Notes: generated by a model not told the origin, from the sequence alone. Shown: positions 43,525-54,245, counted from the first letter of the stretch. The stretch is DNA of 64,000 nucleotides from Natronorubrum bangense (GCF_004799645.1 NZ_CP031306.1:763668-827667); one strand, 5' to 3'. Made by a program: numbers and translations.

Positions 43525-44361
43525 GTGGTTCGGGCGCTCGTGGACCGGTTCCGGCAGACCGACGACACGGAGTACATCGTCTGGCGTCGCCCGACCGTGT
43601 TCCCCAGCTACCGGGTGAAGTACCTGACGTACATTCTCCTCGTCGGGTTCGTCCTCTGGAGTGCATGGGCGATTCGCATCTCGCCGGAGCGGTTCATCCA
43701 GGGGCTGGGCGCGACCGCCGAGTTCCTCGAGTCGATGTGGCCGCCGGATTTCGGCGAACGTGAACGCGAACTCATCAGAGAGGGTATCGGCGAAACGCTC
43801 GCAATGGCGGTTGTAGCGACGATTCTCGGCGTCGCGGCCAGCCTCCCCGTGGCGTTCATGGCCGCAAGAAATCTCGCGCCGTGGCCGGTCTACTATTTCG
43901 CCCGGAGCCTGATCATGATCTCGCGGTCGTTTCACAGCCTCATCATTGGGATCATCTTCGTCGTCGCCGTCGGCTTTGGTCCGTTCGCTGGTGCGCTCAC
44001 GCTTTCGTTCGCGACGGTCGGCTTCTACGCGAAGATTCTCGCTGACGACCTCGAGAACATTGACATGGGGCAACTCCGGGCGATCGAGACCGCGGGCGCG
44101 AACAAACTTCAGGTAATTCTCTACGGTGCCGTCCCACAGGCCTTACCGCGGATGATCGGGCTCGCGATATACCGCTGGGATATCAACGTTCGCTCGAGTA
44201 CGATCATCGGCATCGTCGGTGCCGGTGGGATTGGCTTCACCCTGCTCAACGCGTTCGACCGCTACCAGTACGATTTCGCCGTCGCGATCCTCATCGTCAT
44301 CGTCGCGATCGTTCTCGCCGGTGAGGTCGCCAGTGCGATGATACGGAGGCGGATCCGCTGA
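43525..44361 (+). CDS. phnE: Phosphonate-type ABC permease PhnE1
   Basis: 278 residues with a GTG start two bases after the phnC stop. An N-terminal helix (YLTYILLVGFVLWSAWAIRI) is followed by a standard BPD_transp_1 domain of five helices. The family EAA-type loop is DLENIDMGQLRAIETAGANKLQVI, the contact for PhnC. The end SSTIIGIVGAGGIGFTLLNAF is typical of PhnE. Its stop overlaps the start of phnE2 (TGATG), so the two permeases are co-translated and probably form a heterodimer. Confidence 0.93.
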   Translation: MVRALVDRFRQTDDTEYIVWRRPTVFPSYRVKYLTYILLVGFVLWSAWAIRISPERFIQGLGATAEFLESMWPPDFGERERELIREGIGETLAMAVVATILGVAASLPVAFMAARNLAPWPVYYFARSLIMISRSFHSLIIGIIFVVAVGFGPFAGALTLSFATVGFYAKILADDLENIDMGQLRAIETAGANKLQVILYGAVPQALPRMIGLAIYRWDINVRSSTIIGIVGAGGIGFTLLNAFDRYQYDFAVAILIVIVAIVLAGEVASAMIRRRIR

Positions 44362-45167
44362 TGTTCGAACCAACCGCCGAAGAGTACGAGCGCTGGCAAC
44401 GCTACGACACCCGAACCCGGCTGTTGCGCTTTGCCGGTGTCCTCCTTACGATTCCGATCGTCGTCTACGCCTGGCAGATGCTCGGGGTCAACTACGGCTA
44501 CCTGGCGAGTTCCGTCAGCGCCGTGAGTGACTTGCTCACCAGGATGTACCCGCCGGACTACGGCTACACAGGAGAGATCATCAGCCCCATGATCGAGACG
44601 ATCAACATCGCGATCCTCGGCACCGGGCTTTCGGCACTTCTCTCGGTCCCGATCGCCTACCTCGCAGCGAGCAATACGACACCCAACCGGCTCACCTACG
44701 CGATCGGCCGGATGATCATCACGATCACGCGAACGGTGAGTACGATCATCTGGGCGATCATCTTCGTCATCTTGTTCGGCCCCGGCGCGTTCGCCGGCGT
44801 CCTGGCCGTCGCCATTCGGTCGATCGGCTTCATCGGCAAACTCCTTTCGGAGGCCATCGAAGAGATCGATCCCGGTCAGGTCCGTGCCCTCGAATCCGCT
44901 GGTGCCAACGGTCGCCAACGGCTGCTCTACGGCGTTGCACCTCAGGTGATGCCGCTTTTCGTCGGGATCACGACCCACCGCTGGGACATTAATATCCGCT
45001 CGTCGACTGTCCTCGGCTTCGTCGGCGCGGGTGGGATTGGTCTCGAGCTCACCGCGCTCATGAACTTCTACGAGTGGCGGTCGGTCTCCGTTATCTTGCT
45101 CGCGATTTTGTTTACGGTCATCGCGAGCGAGTATGTCTCGGCGAAAGTAAGAGGGATCGTGAGCTGA
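44361..45167 (+). CDS. phnE: Phosphonate-type ABC permease PhnE2
   Basis: 268 residues, paralogue of the preceding permease. The helices and the coupling loop EEIDPGQVRALESAGANGRQ are conserved, and the C-terminus has SSTVLGFVGAGGIGLELTAL. Two distinct PhnE genes in tandem are common in phn operons. It is the last gene of the operon; a sensor kinase gene converges seven bases downstream. Confidence 0.93.
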   Translation: MFEPTAEEYERWQRYDTRTRLLRFAGVLLTIPIVVYAWQMLGVNYGYLASSVSAVSDLLTRMYPPDYGYTGEIISPMIETINIAILGTGLSALLSVPIAYLAASNTTPNRLTYAIGRMIITITRTVSTIIWAIIFVILFGPGAFAGVLAVAIRSIGFIGKLLSEAIEEIDPGQVRALESAGANGRQRLLYGVAPQVMPLFVGITTHRWDINIRSSTVLGFVGAGGIGLELTALMNFYEWRSVSVILLAILFTVIASEYVSAKVRGIVS

Positions 45168-45174
45168 TTCACTC

Positions 45175-46638
45175 TCAGAAATTAGCAATCGTGGGCAAAT
45201 AAACGATGATGCAATTTCCGCGGTCGTCGTCGCATCGCTCGTAGTCCAGATACCCACCGTAATCTTCGATGATGAGTCTAGCAAGCCAGAGTCCCATCCC
45301 ACTGCCGTGTTTGAGTGGCGTAATCGGATCTTCATTAAACATTCCGGCCTGCTCTGTCTCCGGAATTGCTGGACACGAATCGATGATGGCGATACCGATG
45401 GTATCATCCGCATCTGAGTGAACGAGACTCACCTCGACCGACGGCTCTGGGGTATCCACGTGAACGATCGCGTTCTCGAGAAGTTCTCTGAAAGCAGTCT
45501 GGAGTCGAGCATCTGCAGGAACAACGATATCCGTTGGAATATCGATCACGATCGAACTCTCAGGATACTGGGTCTGGAGTTGAGCGACGGTTTCCTCGAG
45601 GACGTCCTGTACGACGATATCCGTCCGCGAGTAGTCGTTGTTGAGCGTGATTGTCGCGAGTTCTTTTGCAGTCTCGTTCAACCGAATCAGTCTGGACGAC
45701 GTCTCGGCGATCCCAGTCGCATACGCCTCGAGTTCGTCATCCGTGAGCTCTTTGGCTAGCAGTTCTGCGGATCCGTTGATCACGTTGAGATCGTTTCGCA
45801 GGTTGTGTCTGAGCAGTCGATGGAGCAGTTCGAAATGCTGTCTACGAAGTTTCAACTCGGTAATTTCTCTGCCCTCAGGAACCAGCAACTGTGTCTCACC
45901 GTCCGAATCGGTTATCGGACGGACCGAAAAGTCGATGATCGCTGTTCGGTTGGATCCCTGTAGCCGGAGTTCTTCGCGAAAGAACTTCCCGTCTTTCGCA
46001 TCTTCGACAGCGGTACGGGCAGTTCGTGCTGCCCCATCGTTCAGTTGAAACCAGTACGTCTCCCAGAGTGGCTTGCCGACGACGTCAGTGCGCTCGAGGT
46101 CGGCAAACGACAGTGCTGCTTCGTTCGCTTCGAGAACCGTTCCATCACAGTCGACGAGACCAGTGAACTGATACGTATTATTGAAAACCGCCTCGAATCG
46201 CCGCTGTCTCGTCTTCTGTTCGGTCAGATCACGAAAGATGCCGGTGAACAGCCGCTGACCGTCATAGGAGTGTTCTTGCAGCGAGATCTGGACTGGGACT
46301 TCGTGGCCCTCCTTGTGTAAGGCGGGCAGTTCAATCCCATTCCAGTCGATGTGTTTCTCTCCCGTCTGAATGTATGCCTCGAGTCCGCGTTCGTGTGCCT
46401 CGCGGAGCCGCTCTGGGATCAGCATTAATTTTGATTGGCCGATAAGTTCGGATGGATCATACCCCAAGATAGTCTCTATTGCTGGGTTGGCAAACACGAT
46501 CGTGCTCTGCTCGTCGATCGTGAGAAGCCCGTCCGATGTGTTTGCGACCAGTTCCTCAAAAAGCGTCACTTCGGTCGATTGGAGTGAAAGCGAGTCGAAC
46601 AACCCATCATAGCTGCTAGATCTCTGTCGATCGTCCAT
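45175..46638 (-). CDS. Two-PAS sensor histidine kinase
   Basis: 487 residues, no membrane helix, so a soluble sensor. PAS 1 (about 25-140) starts ELVANTSDGLLTIDEQSTIV and ends in the PAC motif GIFRDLTEQKTRQRR. PAS 2 (about 145-265) follows the same plan (FNNTYQFTGLVDCDGTVLEA ... EGREITELKLRR). The HisKA-like helix has HRLLRHNLRNDLNVI with the phospho-accepting His. The ATPase domain has FRELLENAIVHV and KHGSGMGLWLARLII. The signal is unknown. It is convergent with the phn operon, which may be coincidental. Confidence 0.9.
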   Translation of the reverse strand: MDDRQRSSSYDGLFDSLSLQSTEVTLFEELVANTSDGLLTIDEQSTIVFANPAIETILGYDPSELIGQSKLMLIPERLREAHERGLEAYIQTGEKHIDWNGIELPALHKEGHEVPVQISLQEHSYDGQRLFTGIFRDLTEQKTRQRRFEAVFNNTYQFTGLVDCDGTVLEANEAALSFADLERTDVVGKPLWETYWFQLNDGAARTARTAVEDAKDGKFFREELRLQGSNRTAIIDFSVRPITDSDGETQLLVPEGREITELKLRRQHFELLHRLLRHNLRNDLNVINGSAELLAKELTDDELEAYATGIAETSSRLIRLNETAKELATITLNNDYSRTDIVVQDVLEETVAQLQTQYPESSIVIDIPTDIVVPADARLQTAFRELLENAIVHVDTPEPSVEVSLVHSDADDTIGIAIIDSCPAIPETEQAGMFNEDPITPLKHGSGMGLWLARLIIEDYGGYLDYERCDDDRGNCIIVYLPTIANF

Positions 46639-46808
46639 TATTTTGGGAGCCGTCAGTCACACGGTATATCTGACAACACAGAGTGATACGTGTTTTGATA
46701 TGATTTTGCGACGATGCGATCCAGTCCGCGAGCAGCGGCTCAAGCAGCAGACAGTTCGAGAGAACTGTGTCTCTCGTCGGGTTGTGCTACTAAATCGTCC
46801 TCGTCGGA

Positions 46809-47090
46809 TCAAAGGATGTCTTCGACGTACTGGTCCTCCCAGTTGCGTCGGTCTTCGATTTCACGGCGTCCCCGACGAGTGACGGTGTAGAAATTGGTTC
46901 GCTGATCTTTGGTCCCTTTCTCGATCAGCCCTTTGTCGACGATGGTATCGAGGTTGGGGTAGAGTCGTCCAGGGTGAATTTCCGACTCATAGTAGTCCTC
47001 GAGGTCCTCTTTGATCGCGAGTCCGTGGGGTTCGTCCAGTCCCGCAGTTACATACAGAAGATCACGCTGGAAGCCAGTCAAGTCGTACAT
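46809..47090 (-). CDS. PadR-family transcriptional regulator
   Basis: 93 residues from ATG 47090 (47126 would add a leader without family likeness). The winged helix of PadR is plain: DLTGFQRDLLYVTAGLDEPH, GLAIKEDLEDYYESEIHPGR LYPNLDTIVDKGLIEKG and the wing RTNFYTVTRRGRREIEDR. This is the short haloarchaeal form without the C-terminal dimerisation helices of bacterial PadR. The target is unknown. Confidence 0.9.
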   Translation of the reverse strand: MYDLTGFQRDLLYVTAGLDEPHGLAIKEDLEDYYESEIHPGRLYPNLDTIVDKGLIEKGTKDQRTNFYTVTRRGRREIEDRRNWEDQYVEDIL

Positions 47091-47624
47091 GAAGTGTTTG
47101 TACGTGACTCTCCACATTAAATTCACGGGTTATCTACTGTTCAGAACAGTGTGATTTCGGGCTTTCGCATCATGTCAAGCAAAAATAAAATGAGTTCCTT
47201 TCGATATGATTGCTATTGAGAAACCTGATGAAATGAGGCTATCCTTGGCTACCGGACAAAATCCATCTCGAAGAACGATAACGAAGTTTCGAACAGTCAC
47301 CTGATTGGCCCTCGGCTCGTGACACATTCGCGCTGTGTATCTTGCAAGAGGCTCAAGAAGGTGAATTGAATTTAGTATTTTGAACGTAGGGCGAGGCAGT
47401 ATGACATTCACGGTTGAAACTACACTGAGCGCCTTCGGCGCTCTGAGGACGGGGCCTGCGTGGCGTCGTTGAAAAACGCAATGGCAGCATCGAGAAGTAC
47501 CAGAGTCTGGAAGAACGAAATTAGTTCTTTATCATGCCGACACACGTCAGGTGCAGATGTGGGCGTACACCACGTCAAGGATCAGCGTAGTAGTATCGAG
47601 CGGGTTCGAGGACGACATCGGTAC
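47091..47624. other. Intergenic region with a strong hairpin
   Basis: About 535 bases without a convincing gene. A perfect hairpin, GAGCGCC, loop TTC, GGCGCTC, lies at 47427-47443 and is followed by GAGGACGGGG, a combination seen at the 3' ends of TnpB genes in this window. A minus-strand 78-codon frame (47175-47411) has no recognisable family. A decayed insertion is the likely content. Confidence 0.4.
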
Positions 47625-48050
47625 TCAGACCTCTGACGCGGATTCGAGTTCGTCATCGACAGTTGAAAGGACTCGTTCGAATCTATCGTGAACCTCGGTT
47701 GCGATAGAATCGAGCGCCTCATTGTCGGCGATACCGACAAGTTGGTGGGGATCAACCGCACTCACTACGATACTTCCCTCGTCAGTTTCGTAGACGATGA
47801 CGTTACACGGGAGAAGTGCGCCGAGTTCAATCTCGTCGGTCAATCCCTCGTGCGCGAGTCCCGGGTTACAAGCACCGAGAATCCTGTATTGCCGGAATTC
47901 CTCACCAAGCTTCTTTTTGAGGGTCGCCTGCACATCGATATCGCAGAGTACGCCGAATCCCTCGTCTTCAAGGACAGCAATCGTTGTATCAACGGCTTCG
48001 CCGAAGTCACCAGCCACCGATTTCTGTATAGTGTATCCCATCTCGTACAT
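47625..48050 (-). CDS. DUF302 protein
   Basis: 141 residues from ATG 48050; the ATG at 48041 is a close alternative. The DUF302 fold is recognised by DFGEAVDTTIAVLEDEGFGV, IDVQATLKKKLGEEFRQYRI and LGACNPGLAHEGL, with LGALLPCNVIVYE near the middle. The Cys of ACNP and of LPCN are conserved in the family, whose function is not known; genes often lie with metal or redox functions. Neighbours here include a halocyanin and a SHOCT protein. Confidence 0.88.
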   Translation of the reverse strand: MYEMGYTIQKSVAGDFGEAVDTTIAVLEDEGFGVLCDIDVQATLKKKLGEEFRQYRILGACNPGLAHEGLTDEIELGALLPCNVIVYETDEGSIVVSAVDPHQLVGIADNEALDSIATEVHDRFERVLSTVDDELESASEV

Positions 48051-48275
48051 TACTCCCGGAAGAGGCTTAATGGTGTTGGCGTGAGTCTTTGTACACAGAC
48101 TTTTGATTCGCCAGCAGTTATGGTTCAAGAGAAGTTCAGCGAATATAATATCGCGGAAACTCGAAAATTTGATTATTCCGAATGTGGGACCTTGTTGAAA
48201 TCCCTTTTCTTACACATATTTACTCGTGAACGTACCGCCCACTACAGGTGTGTGAACTCCATCATGGTATTATCG

Positions 48276-48578
48276 TCACTTCTCTTCCCGGAGAGCGACT
48301 TTGTATCGCATCGACCCTCCGTGTAGCGAGTACAATACAAACAGCATCCCAATTGCGACGATTCCTGTTTGGATAGCACCCGCTTGATAAATTGACATCA
48401 CCTGCAATTCGAACAGGATCCCTTCGATCACGGATCCCAGACTGATGAACACGAATCCGACCGCAACGTACAACATCGGTTGCCCGTTACCACGACGATA
48501 GCTTCGATATGCTTGAAAAGCGATCAGGAATCCGAGCACTACAACGACGAGTTTGGCGATGATGAGTTCTGTATGCAT
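48276..48578 (-). CDS. Small three-helix membrane protein (DUF7521-like)
   Basis: 100 residues with three hydrophobic helices (IIAKLVVVVLGFLIAFQAYR, MLYVAVGFVFISLGSVIEGI, AGAIQTGIVAIGMLFVLYSL), the plan of a haloarchaeal family usually found beside an ArsR-like regulator. It is exactly so here: the HTH gene ends two bases upstream, so the two form an operon. A membrane sensor or effector role is only a guess. Confidence 0.72.
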   Translation of the reverse strand: MHTELIIAKLVVVVLGFLIAFQAYRSYRRGNGQPMLYVAVGFVFISLGSVIEGILFELQVMSIYQAGAIQTGIVAIGMLFVLYSLHGGSMRYKVALREEK

Positions 48579-48580
48579 GC

Positions 48581-48928
48581 TTACTCACCCCGAATGTTCC
48601 CCCACATTCTGGCAAATCGATCTGGGGTGTCTTCTTCAATCTCTAATTGGATTTCGTACTGTCCGTCGGCGAAAGTGACGAGGACCGCGTTGAGTATCGT
48701 TTCGTATTGCTTCCGATGATGTCCCTGTGGATCGATCTGGAGATTTTCACTCACCAGTCCAACTGATTGGAGTTGATCGACCCGGTCATAAATCGTCGAT
48801 TTGGATCCGTCACATTTCTCTCCGAGTTCCTCGACTAACATCGGCTGTTTACTCAAGTAGGCCAGAATCTCACGTGCGTAGTCGTCTGCTAAGAGATCAA
48901 GCACCTGTTCGGACTCTGGCTCGACCAT
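48581..48928 (-). CDS. ArsR-like winged-helix regulator
   Basis: 115 residues from ATG 48928. The helix-turn-helix is ADDYAREILAYLSKQPMLVE then ELGEKCDGSKSTIYDRVDQL and the wing HRKQYETILNAVLVTFADGQ. The longer frame upstream to 49126 reads antisense through a transposon relic and is excluded. It is co-transcribed with the three-helix protein and likely autoregulates that pair. Confidence 0.8.
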   Translation of the reverse strand: MVEPESEQVLDLLADDYAREILAYLSKQPMLVEELGEKCDGSKSTIYDRVDQLQSVGLVSENLQIDPQGHHRKQYETILNAVLVTFADGQYEIQLEIEEDTPDRFARMWGNIRGE

Positions 48929-48999
48929 GTGATAGCACGAACTGCACCCACTGTGAAAAACTGTGTCCTTCAGAACGCTACACCAGGTACTCTGCGTCG

Positions 49000-49205
49000 C
49001 GAGTTTGGCTGAAAAATAGGGCGCTAGGCACCCTTCCTCAGGGAGCGAGCGAAGTGAGCGAGCAAGGAGGGGATACAACGCCTGTGGAGACTGCGGCCAC
49101 TGTGGATCCACGGTCAGTATCTGCAAGTCGCGTCGTCGAAGCAGGAAGCTCCGTCCTCAAAGAGCCTGCGTTAGCAGGCGAGTAGGGCGGAGTAGTTCAC
49201 AGGGT
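49000..49205 (+). pseudogene. tnpB: TnpB 3'-end remnant with right-end sequence
   Basis: The plus-strand frame ending at 49185 reads NRALGTLPQGAS ... GGDTTPVETAATVDPRSVSA then SRVVEAGSSVLKEPALAGE, the characteristic C-terminal tail of haloarchaeal IS1341-type TnpB. It is followed by TAGGGCGGAGTAGTTCAC, almost the same as the right end of the complete element at 52509-52525. The rest of the transposase is gone. The remnant would include the 3' part of the guide RNA. Confidence 0.72.
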
Positions 49206-49318
49206 GAGAACTTCTGCTGATGCTTGTACTATATAAGCCTTTTCCACAAACGGCGACCCATGGATTGTGCGATAGTGCTTACACTATACAAGACCGTACC
49301 ATCTACTGTGATCGAACA

Positions 49319-49675
49319 ATGACGCAATTACCAAAATCGGTCGGCAAGATCGGACGCAACACCCTCCTCGGAGGAGTTACGCTCCTTGTCACTGCTACCG
49401 GGAGCGTTGCTGCACAGCAAGGAACGAATGGATACGGTGGGATGATGAACGATGGCTGGGGCTGGGGGATGTTCGGCGGTTGGGGCTTCCTCTGGCTGTT
49501 GTTGCTCGTTGGACTCATCGTCCTCGTCGTCTCCGCGGTCAATGGGAGCGACCAGTCCCAGGACGGTGAACAACCCGATCGAGCGCTCGCAGAACTCCGC
49601 GAACGCTACGCACGAGGAGAAATCAACGAGGAAGAGTTCGAAGAACGTCGCCGCACGCTGCGCGATACGAGGTAA
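49319..49675 (+). CDS. SHOCT-domain membrane protein
   Basis: 118 residues from ATG 49319. A signal or anchor helix (NTLLGGVTLLVTATGSVAAQ) is followed by a Gly/Trp/Met-rich segment (YGGMMNDGWGWGMFGGWG), a second helix (FLWLLLLVGLIVLVVSAV) and a C-terminal SHOCT motif (ALAELRERYARGEINEEEFE). The Met/Trp/Gly-rich stretch resembles copper-handling proteins. It starts a two-gene unit with the halocyanin six bases downstream. Confidence 0.82.
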   Translation: MTQLPKSVGKIGRNTLLGGVTLLVTATGSVAAQQGTNGYGGMMNDGWGWGMFGGWGFLWLLLLVGLIVLVVSAVNGSDQSQDGEQPDRALAELRERYARGEINEEEFEERRRTLRDTR

Positions 49676-49681
49676 ATCCAG

Positions 49682-50380
49682 ATGTCTGACCACACACTCA
49701 CTCGACGGCACACGCTCGCACTCACCGGCAGCACACTTACCGCTGGTCTAGCTGGATGTTTGGATAACGGTACTGATCAGCTCGAAAATAACGGAACTAC
49801 TGACGGAGCTGAAACAAGTGCAACTCGAGATGACTCGGACGGTGACCACGACCACGACGTCGAGCACACGCTCGGCCATCCGGAAGAACACACCGAAGTG
49901 ACAATGGAATCAGACGACGATGCTCATCACTTCGTCCCACACGTCGTTCACGTCGAATCGGGTGGAACGGTGACGTGGATACTCGACAGCGGCGTCCACG
50001 ATACGGTCGCCTACCATCCAGATAACGCCTCAATCCTCCCATCAGCCACTGACCGTCGGGTTCCAGATGGTACCAACCCATGGGCAAGCGACATCTACGA
50101 CACGGAAGGTGAAATATTCGAGATGACCTTCCAAGAGGATGGCGTCTACGACTATGCCTGTACGATCACTGGTCATGGTCATCGAGGTGGCGGCCACCAC
50201 GGCGGACACCAGACCCACGAATCTACGGGGATGGTTGGCCGCGTGATCGTCGGTGATCCTGACCTTGATCCAGACGAGCAGCCGGCGTTACAATCCCCTT
50301 CCGGCGAACTGCCCGAGGCTGCACGTCACGAACTGGAACAGTTTAATGACAAGACTCAGGAAGCTCTTCAGGGCCACTGA
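49682..50380 (+). CDS. Halocyanin-like blue copper lipoprotein with His-rich loop
   Basis: 232 residues. A Tat-like lipoprotein signal (RRHTLALTGSTLTAGLAGC) leads to an acidic/His-rich linker and a plastocyanin-type domain. Copper ligands are visible as His in SGVHDTVAYHP, Cys in YDYACTITGH and Met in STGMVGRVIV. In ordinary halocyanins the Cys-to-Met loop is short (CxxHxxxGM); here it is extended by a stretch rich in His and Gly (GHGHRGGGHHGGHQTHE). It would act as an electron carrier on the outer membrane face; the loop may bind extra metal. Confidence 0.87.
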   Translation: MSDHTLTRRHTLALTGSTLTAGLAGCLDNGTDQLENNGTTDGAETSATRDDSDGDHDHDVEHTLGHPEEHTEVTMESDDDAHHFVPHVVHVESGGTVTWILDSGVHDTVAYHPDNASILPSATDRRVPDGTNPWASDIYDTEGEIFEMTFQEDGVYDYACTITGHGHRGGGHHGGHQTHESTGMVGRVIVGDPDLDPDEQPALQSPSGELPEAARHELEQFNDKTQEALQGH

Positions 50381-50741
50381 CCAACGCCGACAAGAGTATT
50401 GTGCGATACCTCAATATTTTCGCGTGGTGAAGTACCACGAGTTGGGTGACCCGTGGAACTCTCGCTGTTTTGTTTAGATTTGTATTTACTTAATGAATTG
50501 TTTCTCGAGTTGTCGGGTTCATTCCCGAGGTCAAGCCTCGGGCCGTTCTCCTTGCACTTCGTAAACCCTCTCGCCAACCCAAGGGCGAGTGGATAGGTAT
50601 CTCCCCGTCATCAGTCCTGCTTTGACCACCTTCTCTATTCGATTTTCTACTCGGCCGCTTAACTTGTCCATCACTCGGTAGTTCAGCCAGCAGAAAAATG
50701 CGAACAGCTAACAAGGCTCGTTGAGAATGTGGTGGGTACGC
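50381..50741 (-). other. Cluster of IS-end-like hairpins and a short ORF
   Basis: About 360 bases. One hairpin (50423-50439) lies next to GTGAAGTA, the reverse of the TACTTCAC end motif. Another (CCCGAGG, loop, CCTCGGG, 50524-50542, minus strand) is followed by AATGAACCCGACAACTC, a relative of the element at 41261. A minus-strand 46-codon frame (50531-50671, MDKLSGRVENRIEKVVKAGL) is helical and could be a truncated gene. The sequence marks the left border of the GC-rich thiolase pair. Confidence 0.45.
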
Positions 50742-51911
50742 ATGCCAGACCCAGTCATCGCGGCGGTCGGCGCCTCGCCGCTCGGCCGCACGGAACTCCC
50801 GGGTCGCGACCTGTTCTCGGTCGCCCTCGAGGAGGCGTTCGACGAACTGCCCGACCCTGCCGACCTCGTCGAGGCGGTGTACGTCGGCAACCAGTCAGAG
50901 AGCTACGAACACCAGATCATGTACGGGACGCTTTTGGCCGAGTGGGCCGGCCTCCGTCACGTCCCCGCCGAGCGGGTTGAGGGGTGTGCCGCCGCGGGCG
51001 CACTCGCGTTGCGCCACGCGGTCAAGGACGTCCGCAACGGAGAACACGAGGCCGTGCTCGCGTGCGGCGTCGAGAAGATGACTTCCGCGGGCACCAGCGG
51101 CGCGACGGACGCGCTGTCGGCGGCGTTCGACCGTGCCATCGAGCAGCGCTCCGGCATCACCGCGCCCAGCCAGTACGCACTGCTTGCCAAGCGCTACCTC
51201 CACGAGACGGACGCCACGGAACGCGACCTTGCCGAGATCGCAGTGAAGAACCACGCCAACGCCGCTCGCAACCCCCGGGCGCAGTTTCCGAAGGAGATCG
51301 ACGTGGCGACAGTCCTGGAATCTGACCCCATCGCCCCGCCGCTGAAGCTCTACGACTGTGCGCCGGTCGGGGACGGCGCCGCGGCTGTCCTCGTGACGAC
51401 CGCCGAGCTAGCGGCCGATCTCGACCGTCCGCAAGTGCGCGTCGCGGGAAGCGGGGCCTCCGCGAACAACATCGCGGTCGCCGAGCGAGACATGACCGAC
51501 ATCGCGGGCGCTCGCATCGCCGCCGAAACGGCCTACGAGGAAGCAGGCATCGACGCCTCGGCCGTCGATATCGCGGAAGTCCACGACGCCTTCACCGTCT
51601 GCGAGGCGCTGCTCGCGGAGGCCGCCGGCTTCGCCCCCGCGGGGACGGGCTATCAGAGCTATCAGGCACCAGCAGAGCGGGCAGACGGCTGGACGGACGT
51701 ACAATTAAGTCCGAGCGGCGGACTGAAGGCCCGCGGCCACCCCATCGGCGCGACCGGGCTATTGCAGGCACTCGAAGCCTACGAACAGCTCACGGGGGCC
51801 GCAGGCGACCGCGCGGTCGAAGGGGCCGAGACGGCCTTGTTGCTCAACGAAGGGGGCGTCGCGGACGCTGTCACCGTCGGCCACGTGCTCACGACGGCGG
51901 AGGCACCATGA
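50742..51911 (+). CDS. Thiolase-family acyltransferase
   Basis: 389 residues from ATG 50742. The acyl-accepting Cys is in VEGCAAAGALALRHAV, the catalytic His in EVHDAFTVCEALL, and the C-terminal box is GGLKARGHPIGATGLLQALE, where the usual Cys of the CxG box is replaced (NEGGVADA), as in the SCP2-like/archaeal thiolases that work with an OB-fold partner. Such pairs, with HMG-CoA synthase, channel acetoacetyl-CoA in archaea, but other substrates are possible. The gene is visibly richer in GC than its neighbours. It overlaps the OB-fold gene by ATGA. Confidence 0.88.
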   Translation: MPDPVIAAVGASPLGRTELPGRDLFSVALEEAFDELPDPADLVEAVYVGNQSESYEHQIMYGTLLAEWAGLRHVPAERVEGCAAAGALALRHAVKDVRNGEHEAVLACGVEKMTSAGTSGATDALSAAFDRAIEQRSGITAPSQYALLAKRYLHETDATERDLAEIAVKNHANAARNPRAQFPKEIDVATVLESDPIAPPLKLYDCAPVGDGAAAVLVTTAELAADLDRPQVRVAGSGASANNIAVAERDMTDIAGARIAAETAYEEAGIDASAVDIAEVHDAFTVCEALLAEAAGFAPAGTGYQSYQAPAERADGWTDVQLSPSGGLKARGHPIGATGLLQALEAYEQLTGAAGDRAVEGAETALLLNEGGVADAVTVGHVLTTAEAP

Positions 51912-52339
51912 CTGACGGTGGCCTCGATGCGACCGACCCGCGGACACTTCCGGGCTTCTTCGACGCCCTCGCGGACGGCGAACTCCTAGGCGGGGTCTGT
52001 GCGGACTGTGGACAGGTACTGTTGCCGCCGCGGCCGGCCTGCTACGCCTGCGGCAGTCGCGACGTCGACGTCGAACCTCAGTCGCGCGAGGGCCAGGTCT
52101 TCTCGTACACGGAGGTACACACGCCGCCGCCGGCGTTTGCGGCTGACGCGCCCTACACGGTCGCCGTCGTGGAACTCGCGGACGGTGGCCGCCTCCTTGG
52201 GCGCGTGGCTGCCGACTACGCCGACGTCGCCATCGGTGACCCGGTCGAACTCACGGTGAACGAGCCGACGGCCGCAGAGCGGGAGGTCGCGCTCGACTAC
52301 GAGACCGACTGGCCGGTCCACGTCTTCGAGCCGCGGTGA
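51908..52339 (+). CDS. DUF35 zinc-ribbon/OB-fold partner of thiolase
   Basis: 143 residues. The zinc ribbon is CADCGQVLLPPRPACYACGS, followed by an OB fold with QVFSYTEVHTPPPAFAADAP and GDPVELTVNEP, the standard DUF35 architecture. These proteins bind CoA and pair with archaeal thiolases. The start overlaps the thiolase stop (ATGA), consistent with a stoichiometric complex. It shares the high GC of the thiolase. Confidence 0.9.
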   Translation: MTDGGLDATDPRTLPGFFDALADGELLGGVCADCGQVLLPPRPACYACGSRDVDVEPQSREGQVFSYTEVHTPPPAFAADAPYTVAVVELADGGRLLGRVAADYADVAIGDPVELTVNEPTAAEREVALDYETDWPVHVFEPR

Positions 52340-52507
52340 GGGTCAGACCCGGCTCCACGCCGGATGTCGATGGCTGATCGATGGACATCCTCCCCGCTCT
52401 GAAGTCGTGAGAGCATGTCACTTCGCTTGTAACCATGTCGGTTGTCGGTGATCGCGGGTCCAGTGAACGTGTTACTGGGGTGTGCTGATGGCACTTATTC
52501 GTCGTTC

Positions 52508-54090
<1,583 letters not shown>

Positions 54091-54174
54091 TGGGTTCGTT
54101 CCTATATTGGGTAACCAAAACTAAAAGTATTATGCTGTGTTGCGTTTCTGTGGTTGTATCGGAATAGCGTACGG

Positions 54175-54245
54175 CTGTATCCCCGCCCTACTGCGCTACT
54201 CGCTCACAGTGTTCGCTGCGTTGCTCCTTGAGGACGGGGACTTAG
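54175..54245 (-). repeat. TnpB 3'/right-end remnant upstream of tnpA
   Basis: On the minus strand the sequence reads as a TnpB tail (SPVLKEQRSEH in one frame) followed by TAGGGCGGGGATAC, similar to TAGGGCGGAGTAGTTCAC at 49 kb. It is the end of a second, otherwise lost element lying immediately beside the complete one. Confidence 0.55.

Noticed and set aside
47427..47443. Rho-independent-type terminator
   Set aside because: The hairpin is strong but is not followed by a T run on either strand and is not at the end of a nearby gene; a transposon-end origin is as likely.
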